Assembly (NCBI GenBank): GCA_964574935.1
Contig: CAZNOZ010000013.1
Location: 1 to 64,000 of the forward strand
Direction: 5' to 3'
Source of the DNA: JBBECE01 sp964574935
GTDB taxonomy: Bacteria > Pseudomonadota > Alphaproteobacteria > Rhizobiales > Devosiaceae
Length of the DNA: 64,000 nt
Shown here: positions 33,694-41,830 of the stretch, piece by piece
Layout of the letters: each line of letters starts with the position of its first letter
Position numbering within the stretch: position 1 is the first letter of the stretch
Notes under the pieces: model-generated
Told to the model about the DNA's origin: nothing
Databases searched by the model: none
The model's input: the letters and a program-made list of their open reading frames with translations, nothing else
Translations under genes and position numbers: made by a program

Positions 33694-34008
33694 TTGGCCT
33701 TGTACGCCGCCCACCGGGATCCTGATCGCTGCCCCACGCATCCGGGCGAGCTGCTTCCCGAGATCATTGCCGCGACCGGCCGATCGAAGGCCGAGATCGC
33801 TCGACTGCTCGGTATTTCACGCCAGCTTCTGTACGGCATCATGCGGGCAGAGAAGCCGGTCACGCCGGCCGTTGCGGTGCGACTGGCAAAAGCGTTCGGG
33901 GGCAGCGCCGGTGTCTGGCTGCGCATGCAGGCCGCCTACGACACCTGGCACGCCGAGCGCGAGGTGGATGTGAGCCACATCCCGACACTGGAAGCCGCGG
34001 CCGACTAG
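33694..34008 (+). CDS. higA: HigA-type antitoxin, XRE-family HTH
   Basis: A 104-residue antitoxin with an XRE helix-turn-helix (about residues 28-80, KAEIARLLGISRQLLYGI) and the HigA opening THPGELL. It should bind HigB and repress the upstream promoter. The start is a TTG at 33694 with AGGAG at 33683-33687 overlapping the toxin stop; a second TTG at 33700 is possible. The stronger ribosome site compared with higB fits a need for more antitoxin than toxin. Its stop overlaps that of the convergent SRAP gene. Confidence 0.92.
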   Translation: MALYAAHRDPDRCPTHPGELLPEIIAATGRSKAEIARLLGISRQLLYGIMRAEKPVTPAVAVRLAKAFGGSAGVWLRMQAAYDTWHAEREVDVSHIPTLEAAAD

Positions 34009-34829
34009 AACAGCTCCCCCTGTCCGCCGGCTTTNNNNNNNNNNNNNNNNNNNNNNNNNNNNNNNNNNNNNNNNNNNNNNNNNNNNNNNNNNNNNNNNNN
34101 NNNNNNNNNNNNNNNNNNNNNNNNNNNNNNNNNNTCGATGAGGCCGGCATCGTCGTTCTTCACCGAGCCGACGCGCCGCGCGACCGGCACCTTGACGACG
34201 CCCAGATCAGCCAGCGGCTCGATGACCGCGAGGGCCATCTCGGCGCTGGCAGCGGTGCCGGCCGAGGCATCGAGCCACATCTCGTACTGCTCGGGCCTGA
34301 GCACCGCCGGGGTGCGGTCGTGGATTTCCGTCAGCTCGCCGGTCGCCGCCTGGGTGAGAATGGCGGCGGTGTCGATCTCTTCGCCTTCCGGCCCCATCCA
34401 GGTCGACCACAGCCCCGCGAAGATCATCGGGGCGCCGTCCTTCAGCGTGATGTAGAAGGGCTGCCGCGAGCCGTCGGGCTGCTTCTGCCACTCATAGAAG
34501 CCCGAAGCGGGAATGAGGCACCGCATGTGCCGCACCGAGCCCCGAAAGGCCGGTTTGCTTGCCGCCGACTCGATCCGGGCGTTGATGAGCAGCGGGAATT
34601 CGCGCGGATCCTTGACCCAGACCGGCACCAGCCCCCACCGGAACAGCGCCGGCGCGTTGCCCTTCGGCGTCACGCGAACGGCCAGGATCGGCTGGGTGGG
34701 CGCGATATTGTAGCGCGGCGGACAGGCGGCGGCGGGGTCGTCGGCGGCGACCTGGGGGACATCGATGAAGCCCTGCAGGTGATCGTGGATCTCCCGCCAG
34801 GTGAACAGATACGTGAACCGTCCGCACAT
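34005..34829 (-). CDS. SRAP domain (YedK/HMCES-type) protein, interrupted by an assembly gap
   Basis: A protein of about 240 or more residues that senses abasic sites in single-stranded DNA by forming a DNA-protein crosslink through Cys2. Motifs: MCGRFTYLFTW at the N-terminus with the catalytic Cys, YNIAPTQPILAVR, RWGLVPVWVKD, and CLIPASGFYEWQK. The start is fixed at ATG 34829 because Cys2 must follow the initiator Met. The 100-N gap lies near the C-terminus, between NDDAGLI and KAGGQGELF; the reading frame is kept across it, and the family ending suggests only a few residues are missing. Confidence 0.9.
   Translation of the reverse strand: MCGRFTYLFTWREIHDHLQGFIDVPQVAADDPAAACPPRYNIAPTQPILAVRVTPKGNAPALFRWGLVPVWVKDPREFPLLINARIESAASKPAFRGSVRHMRCLIPASGFYEWQKQPDGSRQPFYITLKDGAPMIFAGLWSTWMGPEGEEIDTAAILTQAATGELTEIHDRTPAVLRPEQYEMWLDASAGTAASAEMALAVIEPLADLGVVKVPVARRVGSVKNDDAGLIXXXXXXXXXXXXXXXXXXXXXXXXXXXXXXXXXXKAGGQGELF
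34035..34134. other. Assembly gap (100 N)
   Basis: A run of exactly 100 N inside the 3' part of the SRAP gene. All three gaps in the window have this length, which marks a placeholder of unknown size rather than a measured gap. Confidence 0.95.
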
Positions 34830-34918
34830 GGCACCGGGTTTCGCCGATCTCCCCGGCGAAGGCAAGCCGGAGCCGGGGCGGGTTTGCACGCCGCCCGAAT
34901 CGATCCAATCAGTCTTCG

Positions 34919-35314
34919 ATGCCCATCGTCGCTGCCTCGATCGCTGTCTTCGACGCCGACAGGGTGCTGCTGGTCAGGCGCCGCCATGACCCCTTCGCCG
35001 GCCGCTGGAGCCTGCCCGGCGGCCGCATCGAGCCCGGCGAGAGGGCGCCCGACGCGGCCGCCCGCGAGCTGACCGAGGAGACCGGGCTCACCGTCGCCGC
35101 GCCGCAGCCGGTGACCACGATGAGCCCCGAAAAGGCCGGGGCCGATGTCGAAATCGCGGTGCATGTGGCCGCCTTCAAAGGCGGCGTGGTGCGCCCGTCC
35201 GCCGAGGTGACGGAATTCGGCTGGTTCGGGCCGACCGAGATCGCAGAGCTCGAAACCACCCCCGGCCTCGCCGCGGTCGTCGCCACCTGCCGGGCACGCC
35301 TCACCGATCATTGA
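34919..35314 (+). CDS. Nudix hydrolase
   Basis: A 131-residue Nudix hydrolase. The box GRIEPGERAPDAAARELTEE with TGL after it (about residues 36-58) fits GX5EX7REUXEEXGU exactly, so metal binding should be intact. The substrate may be a nucleoside diphosphate derivative but cannot be named. The neighbouring DUF3179 and TIGR02301 genes follow on the same strand. Confidence 0.93.
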   Translation: MPIVAASIAVFDADRVLLVRRRHDPFAGRWSLPGGRIEPGERAPDAAARELTEETGLTVAAPQPVTTMSPEKAGADVEIAVHVAAFKGGVVRPSAEVTEFGWFGPTEIAELETTPGLAAVVATCRARLTDH

Positions 35315-35380
35315 GGCGGCTTGATTTGGCACCCGGCGGCCGGTCGTCGCAGCATCGGCGGCGCGAGGCAGGAGGCGCCG

Positions 35381-36385
35381 ATGGGCGACAGGCGAGTATG
35401 GACGGCGGTGGTGCTCGGCGCCTCGCTTCTGGCGGCCCCGGCGGGCGCGATGGAACTTCTGGACGCGCAGGACGTCCCACCGCGCTGGGGCGTCGAGGGC
35501 TGGCCGACCGATTTCAGCCGATCGACCGTCGAGTTCAAGGAGATCCTGTCGGTTCTGGGACCGGACAACATCCCGGCCATCGACGACCCGGAATTCGCCC
35601 CGGTGACCGCGGACGCCATCCCGGGCAACGAGCCGGTCATCGCCCTGGAGATCGCCGGCGACGCCCGCGCCTATCCGATCCGCATCCTGATGTGGCACGA
35701 GATCGTCAACGACACCGTCGGCGGCGTGCCGGTGGCGGTGACCTATTGCCCCCTGTGCAATACGTCCGTTGTGTTCGAGCGGACTTTGGACGGCGCGCCG
35801 GTCACCTTCGGGACCACGGGCAAGCTGCGATTTTCCGACCTGGTGATGTATGACCGGGCCGGGTTCAACTGGTGGCAGCAGTTCACCGGCGAAGCCATTG
35901 TCGGCGAGCGCGCCGGCGAACAGCTCGCCATCGTGCCCTCACGGTTGATCAGCTACGCGGCCTTCCTCGCCGCGTATCCCGACGGCCGGGCGCTGCAGCC
36001 GCATCCGTCCCGGCCCGGCGGGTCGGGCACCAACCCCTATGCCGACTACGACACCTCCGTGCGGCCGTTCCTGTTCGACGGCACCCTGCCCGACGACATC
36101 GAGCCGATGGCGCGGGTGGTACTGGTGCAGGGCGAAACCCCGCCGGTGGGCGTGGCGGTCGCTTATCTTCGGGACCACCAGCCGCTGCGGGTGGGCAGTC
36201 TCGAGTTTCGCTGGGCGGCGGGGCAGGCGTCGGCGCTCGACACGCCGCTCATCGCGGAGGGCCGTGACATCGGCAACATCGAGGTGGTGCGGCTGACCGA
36301 AGGCGGCGAGGAGCCGGTGGTGCACGAGGTCACCTTCGGCTTTGCGGCCAAGGCCTTTTATCCGGACCTCGAGATCATCCAGTAG
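35381..36385 (+). CDS. DUF3179 domain exported protein
   Basis: A 334-residue protein with a signal peptide (about 1-25, ending AAPAGAM). The DUF3179 domain (about 65-330) has AYPIRILMWHEIVND and VTYCPLCNTSVVFER, a CxxC motif typical of the family, then GFNWWQQFTGEAIVG. The function of DUF3179 is unknown; the paired Cys and periplasmic location suggest metal or redox chemistry. ATG 35381 was chosen for its GGAGG ribosome site 5 bases upstream; an upstream start at 35321 would lack one. Confidence 0.82.
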   Translation: MGDRRVWTAVVLGASLLAAPAGAMELLDAQDVPPRWGVEGWPTDFSRSTVEFKEILSVLGPDNIPAIDDPEFAPVTADAIPGNEPVIALEIAGDARAYPIRILMWHEIVNDTVGGVPVAVTYCPLCNTSVVFERTLDGAPVTFGTTGKLRFSDLVMYDRAGFNWWQQFTGEAIVGERAGEQLAIVPSRLISYAAFLAAYPDGRALQPHPSRPGGSGTNPYADYDTSVRPFLFDGTLPDDIEPMARVVLVQGETPPVGVAVAYLRDHQPLRVGSLEFRWAAGQASALDTPLIAEGRDIGNIEVVRLTEGGEEPVVHEVTFGFAAKAFYPDLEIIQ

Positions 36386-36454
36386 CTCGCCGTGTTAGCG
36401 CTGAATTACGGCCGGGCTTGCCGGGCGGGCCGGCGCTTGGCATGAAGACGGCGC

Positions 36455-36856
36455 ATGTATCGGCGTACCCCACTCGGCCTCATCAATCCGCTCGCCCGCG
36501 CGCTGGCGTCGGCTTGGTTGGCCTGGGCAATTCTGACGGCGCCGGCGGGAGCGGTCGATCCGCCCTATCAGGGATTGCTCGAACGGCTGACCGAAGTGAT
36601 GGGCTCGCTGTACTTCCTGCAGCCTCTGTGCGGCCAAACCGACGTCAACTGGCGGGTCGAAGCGGCGCGGCTCATCCGCTACGAGCAGCCCGACGACGAC
36701 CGCCGGGCCCGCCTCCAGGGCGCCTTCAACGAAGGCTATCGCGGCTACGCGCGGCTGTACCGGACCTGCACCGATTCGGCGCGCCTTGCCATGCAGCGGT
36801 TCCTCGAAGAAGGCGACCGGATCGCCCGGGAGATTCACTCCCGCTACGCAGAATGA
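36455..36856 (+). CDS. TIGR02301 family exported protein
   Basis: A 133-residue protein with a signal peptide (cleavage about after APAGA, residue 32). The mature part has the family-like RLTEVMGSLYFLQPLCGQ, WRVEAARLI, AFNEGYRGYARLYRTC and SARLAMQRFLEEGDRIA. The two conserved Cys may form a disulfide. The family is restricted mainly to Hyphomicrobiales and has no known function. It is useful as a taxonomic hint. Confidence 0.8.
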   Translation: MYRRTPLGLINPLARALASAWLAWAILTAPAGAVDPPYQGLLERLTEVMGSLYFLQPLCGQTDVNWRVEAARLIRYEQPDDDRRARLQGAFNEGYRGYARLYRTCTDSARLAMQRFLEEGDRIAREIHSRYAE

Positions 36857-36957
36857 CACTGGCGTTTTCACGTACTTTGATGTTAACCGTGCCCCGACAA
36901 CGGGCGACGGGCGGCGGCGTCCACATGCTAGGCAAGCGGCGAGCGAGGGAACTGCCC

Positions 36958-37218
36958 ATGTTCGAGAATCGTCCCGTCAACGGCCATTTTTCGCGCGATA
37001 CCGAAGCGCGGCAGCGGGCGCTCGAATACCTCGCCGATGCCTGGTCGAGCGCCGAGGAAGACGGCGTCAAGGGCGAAGCGCTGGCCCATGCGGCGCTGTT
37101 CGCCGCCATCGCGACCCTGGTGCGCGACTACGGAGAGGACGCGGTGGCCGATATCGTCACCCGCCTGCCCGACCGCATCCGGCTCGGCGAATACTCGCTC
37201 GACCGCTCGGTGCAGTGA
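36958..37218 (+). CDS. Hypothetical protein
   Basis: An 86-residue, probably helical, cytoplasmic protein (MFENRPVNGHFSRDTEARQ at the start, then an Ala/Leu-rich helix and LPDRIRLGEYSLDRSVQ). A GAGGGA site precedes ATG 36958; an ATG at 36925 would add 11 residues. I do not recognise the family. Confidence 0.6.
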   Translation: MFENRPVNGHFSRDTEARQRALEYLADAWSSAEEDGVKGEALAHAALFAAIATLVRDYGEDAVADIVTRLPDRIRLGEYSLDRSVQ

Positions 37219-37353
37219 CGCCACGCGCCGGGCGCGATCCCGGCGCCTTTTCACACCATCCCTGACCCCTTCGCCCGCCAGCGCCGGCTTGCTGGGCCCC
37301 CGCCGATCGTGTTCACTGGTCGCGGGGGCATTCTCCCGGGAAGGCCAGGCCCC

Positions 37354-38013
37354 GTGTCGGCAAGGCGAACGCACATCGTATGGCTCCTGGCCGCCCTGGC
37401 GGCGGCGGGGCCGGCGCCGTACCTCGCGCCGGCCTGGGCGGCGGCGGGCGATATCGAAATCATCGAGGACGAACCCCCGGACGCCGGCGGCGTCACCCTG
37501 GAGCCGCCGGTCACCGAGCCGGGGCACCTGACGGTCCCGCCGGGCGGGCGACCCGAGGTCTATCGCGACGTCTCGCATCTGCCGGCAGCGGTGGCGGCAA
37601 CCCGGACCAAACTCATGCAAGCCGCCATGACCGGCGATCTCGAAGCGCTCCGGCCGATCATCGAGGCGCAGTCCGAGCCGCCGGTCGTCACCTTCGGCGG
37701 CATCGAGGACCCGATCGACTTCCTGCGCGAATCGTCGACCGACGGCGCCGGGCGTGAGCTTTTGGGCATCCTCGTCGAACTCCTCGAAGCGCCCTATGCG
37801 GTGGTGGCGGAGGACGAGGGGCGGGAAATGTATGTCTGGCCCTATCTGGCGGTCATGCGGCTCGACAATCTGACCCCGCCGCAGCTCGTCGAGCTCTACA
37901 AGCTCGTCAGCCACTACGACTATGAGAGCATGCTCGACGCGGGCGGCTGGTACTTCTTCCGGGTCGGGATCCGCGCGGACGGGCGCTGGGCGTTCTTCGT
38001 CGCCGGCGACTGA
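37354..38013 (+). CDS. Hypothetical exported protein
   Basis: A 219-residue protein with a signal peptide (about 1-28, WLLAALAAAGPAPYLAPAWA), a Pro-rich acidic linker, then a domain with SHLPAAVAATRTKLMQAAMTG, TFGGIEDPIDFLRESS and GGWYFFRVGIRADGRWAFFV. It may act in the periplasm. The GTG at 37354 places the signal peptide at the start; a GTG at 37309 is also possible. Not assigned to a family. Confidence 0.65.
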   Translation: MSARRTHIVWLLAALAAAGPAPYLAPAWAAAGDIEIIEDEPPDAGGVTLEPPVTEPGHLTVPPGGRPEVYRDVSHLPAAVAATRTKLMQAAMTGDLEALRPIIEAQSEPPVVTFGGIEDPIDFLRESSTDGAGRELLGILVELLEAPYAVVAEDEGREMYVWPYLAVMRLDNLTPPQLVELYKLVSHYDYESMLDAGGWYFFRVGIRADGRWAFFVAGD

Positions 38014-38017
38014 GCGC

Positions 38018-39355
38018 TCACGATTGCGGCTGCAGCGTCGGCTCGAACCTGACCGGCGCGCCGGCGTGGGGGGTGGTGAGCTCGCCCTCCCACATGACCT
38101 GTTGGCCGCCGACGATCGTGCCGACCGGCCAGCCGGTCACCTTGCGGCCGTCGAACGGCGTCCAGCCGGCCCGCGAGGCGATCCACCGGTTTTCGATGGT
38201 GCGCTGGCGGCCCAGGTCGACGATCGTCAGGTCGGCATCGTAGCCGACCGCGATGCGCCCCTTGCCGGCGATCCGGAAGAGGCGCTGGGGCCCGTGGCTG
38301 GTCATGTCGACGAAGCGCTCGATGGAGAGGCGCCCGGCGGCGACATGATCGAGCATCACCGGGACCAGGGTCTGCACCCCCGGCATGCCCGAGGGCGTGT
38401 TGGGATATTCGCGGGATTTTTCCTCGACGGTGTGCGGGGCGTGATCGGAGCCGAGCGTGTCGGCAACACCGGAAGCCAGGCCCCGCCACAGCGCCGCGCG
38501 GTGATTGCCGTCGCGAATGGGCGGGTTCATCTGCGCGAACGGGCCCAGCCGCTCGTAGGCGGACTGGTCGAAGCTAAGATGCTGCGGGGTGAGCTCGACG
38601 CTGGCGACGTCCTTGTGGGCGGCCAGGAGCTCCATCTCCTCGCCGGTGGTCACGTGCAACACATGCACCGTGCGCCCGGTGCGGCGGGCCAGCCGCAACA
38701 GGCGTTTGGTGGCGCCGAGCGCCGCTTCGACGCTGCGCCAGATCGCGTGGCTGGCCGCCGAGCCCACAACGCGCATGTGAGCGCGGGCGGCGAGCAGCGC
38801 CTCGTCCTCGGAATGGACCGCGACCCGGCGCCGCGTCGCGTTCAGGACCGCTTCGACCCCGGCGTCGTCGGCGACGAGCAGCGACCCGGTGGAGGAACCC
38901 ATGAAGACCTTCACCCCCGCGCAGCCGGGCAGCATCTCCAACTCCCCCAGTTCGGCAAGATTGTCCTGGCTGGCCCCGATATAGAAGGCGTAATTGCAGT
39001 GCATGCGCCCGGCGGCCCGGGTCAGCTTGTCCTCGAGGGCGGCCGCCGTGACGGTCGGGGGGTTGGTGTTGGGCATCTCGAAGACCGTCGTCACCCCGCC
39101 CAGGACGGCGGAACGCGAGCCGGTCTCCATATCTTCCTTGGCCTCGCCGCCGGGCTCGCGGAAATGCACGTGGGTGTCGATGACCCCGGGCAGCACATGC
39201 AGGCCCGCGCAGGCGAGCCGCGTGTCGGCCTCGGCCTGCCTGAGATCCCCCAGGGCCGCGATCCGGCCCCCCGAAATCCCGATATCGGCCATCCGCCGCC
39301 CGTCGTGGTTGACGACGGTGGCGCCCGCAATCACCAGGTCGTATCGTTCGGGCAT
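38018..39355 (-). CDS. Dihydroorotase-like amidohydrolase
   Basis: A 445-residue zinc amidohydrolase of the dihydroorotase/allantoinase/hydantoinase group. The metal motif PGVIDTHVHFREPG is near residue 55; later ligands are suggested by GVKVFMGSS (candidate carboxylated Lys), VHSEDE, HVLHVTT and GSDHAPHT. It probably closes or opens the dihydroorotate ring in pyrimidine synthesis, but a class I dihydroorotase paralogue of other specificity is possible. No pyrB is adjacent. It is divergent from ygfZ. Confidence 0.88.
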   Translation of the reverse strand: MPERYDLVIAGATVVNHDGRRMADIGISGGRIAALGDLRQAEADTRLACAGLHVLPGVIDTHVHFREPGGEAKEDMETGSRSAVLGGVTTVFEMPNTNPPTVTAAALEDKLTRAAGRMHCNYAFYIGASQDNLAELGELEMLPGCAGVKVFMGSSTGSLLVADDAGVEAVLNATRRRVAVHSEDEALLAARAHMRVVGSAASHAIWRSVEAALGATKRLLRLARRTGRTVHVLHVTTGEEMELLAAHKDVASVELTPQHLSFDQSAYERLGPFAQMNPPIRDGNHRAALWRGLASGVADTLGSDHAPHTVEEKSREYPNTPSGMPGVQTLVPVMLDHVAAGRLSIERFVDMTSHGPQRLFRIAGKGRIAVGYDADLTIVDLGRQRTIENRWIASRAGWTPFDGRKVTGWPVGTIVGGQQVMWEGELTTPHAGAPVRFEPTLQPQS

Positions 39356-39429
39356 GGCCCCCGGCTGCCGCTTCGATTGCGACGGGTTTATTCCCGCGCC
39401 GGCCGCCGGGCAAGGTGGGACGGGATTGA

Positions 39430-40287
39430 ATGGCTGAAATCGTTGCCCTCGACAGGGCCGTCGTGCGGGTTTCGGGGGCGGACGCCGAAAAACTTCTCAA
39501 CGACACGCTGACCGGCGAACTCGGCGGCGGGCCCGACGGCTCGGGGCGGTGGCTGGCGCTGCTGACGCCGCAGGGCAAGATCGTCGCCGAGGGGCTGATG
39601 ACCGGGCGCCGGGACGCCTTCTGGTTCGACCTGCCGCCGGTCGGGCGGGACGAGTTCGTCAAGCGGATGCGGCTCTACAAGCTCAGGGCCGCCGTCGATA
39701 TCGAGGATCTCGGCGACGAGTGGCGCGTCGGCTGGTCCGCCGAGCCGCCGGCGGGGCCGGCGGACGCCCTCGCCTTCCGCGACCCAAGGCACCCGACGCT
39801 CGGCTTTCGGGTGATCGCGCCGGCAACGGAGGCGCAGGGCTGGGCGGCGGACACCGGTGCGCTCGCGGCGCGGCGCCTGGGGCTCGGGATCGCCGAGCTC
39901 GGGTCCGAGTTCGGGCCCGACGAACGCTTCCCCCACGACATCGGCATGGACCAGCTCGCCGGTGTCGATTTCGAGAAGGGCTGCTTCATCGGCCAGGAGG
40001 TCGTCTCGCGCATGCAGCGCCGGGGCACCGCCCGCCGCCGTCCAGTGCTGGTCATATCCGGCGAGCCGCTGGCCCGGGGCACCGAGATCGTCTGCGGCGG
40101 CCTGAAGGTCGGCGAGGTCGCCGGATCGGCGGGCGAGTTGGCGCTGGCGATCGTTCGCATCGACCGGGTCGACGACCCCGCCGCGTGCACGGCCGACGGG
40201 CGCCCGGTGCGCCTTGAGCTTCCCGAATGGGCCGGTTACGGTTTTTCGGCCGCCGAGGCCGGCGATTCATCCGCCCGGGGAAGCTGA
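39430..40287 (+). CDS. ygfZ: YgfZ/GcvT-like folate-binding protein
   Basis: A 285-residue protein of the YgfZ (COG0354) family, which uses folate in the repair or assembly of certain iron-sulfur enzymes. The hallmark KGCFIGQEVVSRMQRRG near residue 178 contains the family Cys. The length is somewhat short for E. coli YgfZ but normal for alphaproteobacterial members. The stop TGA ends one base before the assembly gap. Confidence 0.9.
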   Translation: MAEIVALDRAVVRVSGADAEKLLNDTLTGELGGGPDGSGRWLALLTPQGKIVAEGLMTGRRDAFWFDLPPVGRDEFVKRMRLYKLRAAVDIEDLGDEWRVGWSAEPPAGPADALAFRDPRHPTLGFRVIAPATEAQGWAADTGALAARRLGLGIAELGSEFGPDERFPHDIGMDQLAGVDFEKGCFIGQEVVSRMQRRGTARRRPVLVISGEPLARGTEIVCGGLKVGEVAGSAGELALAIVRIDRVDDPAACTADGRPVRLELPEWAGYGFSAAEAGDSSARGS

Positions 40288-40288
40288 C

Positions 40289-40388
40289 NNNNNNNNNNNN
40301 NNNNNNNNNNNNNNNNNNNNNNNNNNNNNNNNNNNNNNNNNNNNNNNNNNNNNNNNNNNNNNNNNNNNNNNNNNNNNNNNNNNNNNNN
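40289..40388. other. Assembly gap (100 N)
   Basis: Exactly 100 N between the ygfZ stop and the HD hydrolase start. Neither gene appears truncated, so missing sequence would be intergenic, including the promoter and ribosome site of the HD gene. Confidence 0.95.
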
Positions 40389-40389
40389 A

Positions 40390-40992
40390 ATGCCGCGAGT
40401 GCCCAAACGCGCCTGGCAGCGCATGCTGTCGGGGCGCCGGCTGGACCTGCTCAATCCCTCGCCGCTCGATGTCGAGCTCGTCGACATCGCGCACGGGCTG
40501 GCGCGGGTGCCGCGCTGGAACGGGCAGACCAACGGCGACTACGCCTATTCGGTGGCCCAGCACTCGATCTTCGTCACCGAGATCGCCGCGGCGCTCAAGC
40601 CGGGCCTCGATGACGCCGCGCAGCTGACGGCGCTCCTGCACGACGCCCCGGAGTATGTGATCGGCGATATCATTTCGCCGATCAAGTCGGCGATCGGGGA
40701 CGCCTACAAGGCGCTCGAGGAGCGCCTCCTGACCGCCGTGCATCTCAGATTCTCGTTGCCGGCCAAGACGCCGGCGGCGCTGGCGCGGCTGGTCAAGAAG
40801 GCCGACCGGGAGGCCGCCTACTACGAAGCCGTCAAGCTCGCCGGGTTCGAAGCCGACGAGGCGCTCAAATACTTCGGCACCCCGTCGATCGCGACCTTCG
40901 ATATCCCAGATTTCGAGCGGCTGATCCGCCCCTGGCCGACCCAGGAGGCCCAGGACCGGTTCGCCGCCGGCGTCGAACGGCTCGCCGCCTAG
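40390..40992 (+). CDS. HD domain phosphohydrolase (YfbR-like)
   Basis: A 200-residue HD protein. Metal ligands are suggested by VAQHS (His), LLHDAPEYVIGD (HD) and KKADREAAY (Asp), as in YfbR-type 5'-nucleotidases. The opening RAWQRMLSGRRLDLLNPSPLD is conserved in related proteins, so the ATG at 40390, just after the gap, is likely the true start; extra N-terminal residues cannot be excluded. The substrate is probably a deoxynucleotide. Confidence 0.87.
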   Translation: MPRVPKRAWQRMLSGRRLDLLNPSPLDVELVDIAHGLARVPRWNGQTNGDYAYSVAQHSIFVTEIAAALKPGLDDAAQLTALLHDAPEYVIGDIISPIKSAIGDAYKALEERLLTAVHLRFSLPAKTPAALARLVKKADREAAYYEAVKLAGFEADEALKYFGTPSIATFDIPDFERLIRPWPTQEAQDRFAAGVERLAA

Positions 40993-41180
40993 GCGGGGAT
41001 CGGCGCCACGCCGACCGGCCCCGCCGCGCGCCGCGAGACAGCCGGCACACCCCGCTTCCCGATTTCGCACAGGCGAGACACCGAGCCGGCCCCCCTGTGC
41101 CAGGTGTCCGAAACCGGGCCCGGGGCCCGCGCACATCCCTAACAAATCCTTACCGCGTTAACGGTGATTGCACCGACGCT

Positions 41181-41210
41181 TTGACCGGGCGGGCGGCAAT
41201 AGTTGATAAA
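41181..41210 (+). promoter_or_regulatory. Predicted promoter of the 41246 gene
   Basis: TTGACC (41181-41186) and GATAAA (41205-41210) separated by 18 bases lie in an AT-richer part of the 253-base intergenic region 40993-41245, upstream of a GGGGAAGG ribosome site. A short palindrome around GTTAAC lies at 41152-41165. The rest of the region shows nothing recognisable. Confidence 0.4.
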
Positions 41211-41245
41211 CTCTTAAAACGCTGTCCCAAAAGGGGAAGGCCATT

Positions 41246-41773
41246 ATGCAAACTCATCACGTCATGCTCGGTGCATTCGTCGCAGCGACCCTGGGCACCG
41301 GCTACTTCATTACCGGCCATCAGATCGCGACGCCGGCATTCGCGCAGGAACAGCCCACCGGCGAAACCCTCGATCTCAGCAAGCTGGTGAAAATCAGCAT
41401 GCCGCATTTCGACGTCAGCTTCGACGAAAGCGTGGATTTGGCGCCGCTGACGACCGTCACGGTCAACAAGATCGCCTATGGCAGGCCGACCGAAGTCCAG
41501 ATCGTGACGACGTCGACCGGCACCTACTCCACCGACACGCTGAAATCGCCCTATCTGCTGTATCCGGGGGTCTCGGTCACCGAGCGCGACGCCTATGCGG
41601 CCGCCGGCAGCGCGACGGGTCCGTACTGGAAGATGCGGGTCGGGCCGGCGGTGCTCTACACGCCGGGCACCCCTTCGCTGATCCACATCGTGCCGGTGCC
41701 GTCCGGCGGCAAGGCGGTCATCACCAACTCGTTCAGCTGCATCGACAAGAACACCACGGTCGTGTGCTTCTGA
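41246..41773 (+). CDS. Hypothetical secreted protein
   Basis: A 175-residue protein with a signal peptide (cleavage after ATPAFA, about residue 33). The mature part is rich in beta-type sequence, Thr and Val, and ends with SFSCIDKNTTVVCF, two Cys that could form a terminal disulfide loop. It stands alone with its own promoter and is followed by a palindrome. I do not recognise a family; periplasmic or extracellular location is inferred. Confidence 0.7.
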   Translation: MQTHHVMLGAFVAATLGTGYFITGHQIATPAFAQEQPTGETLDLSKLVKISMPHFDVSFDESVDLAPLTTVTVNKIAYGRPTEVQIVTTSTGTYSTDTLKSPYLLYPGVSVTERDAYAAAGSATGPYWKMRVGPAVLYTPGTPSLIHIVPVPSGGKAVITNSFSCIDKNTTVVCF

Positions 41774-41791
41774 GCGACGACCGTTCGGTCG

Positions 41792-41812
41792 GGCGGCCGG
41801 CAATCGGCCGCC
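41792..41812. terminator. Palindrome between convergent genes
   Basis: GGCGGCCG-GCAAT-CGGCCGCC has perfect 8-bp arms and sits between the stops of two convergent genes, so it may end transcription from both sides. No T-run follows, so it would be a weak or Rho-assisted terminator. Confidence 0.4.
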
Positions 41813-41830
41813 GATCTCAGTGGGTTCGGA

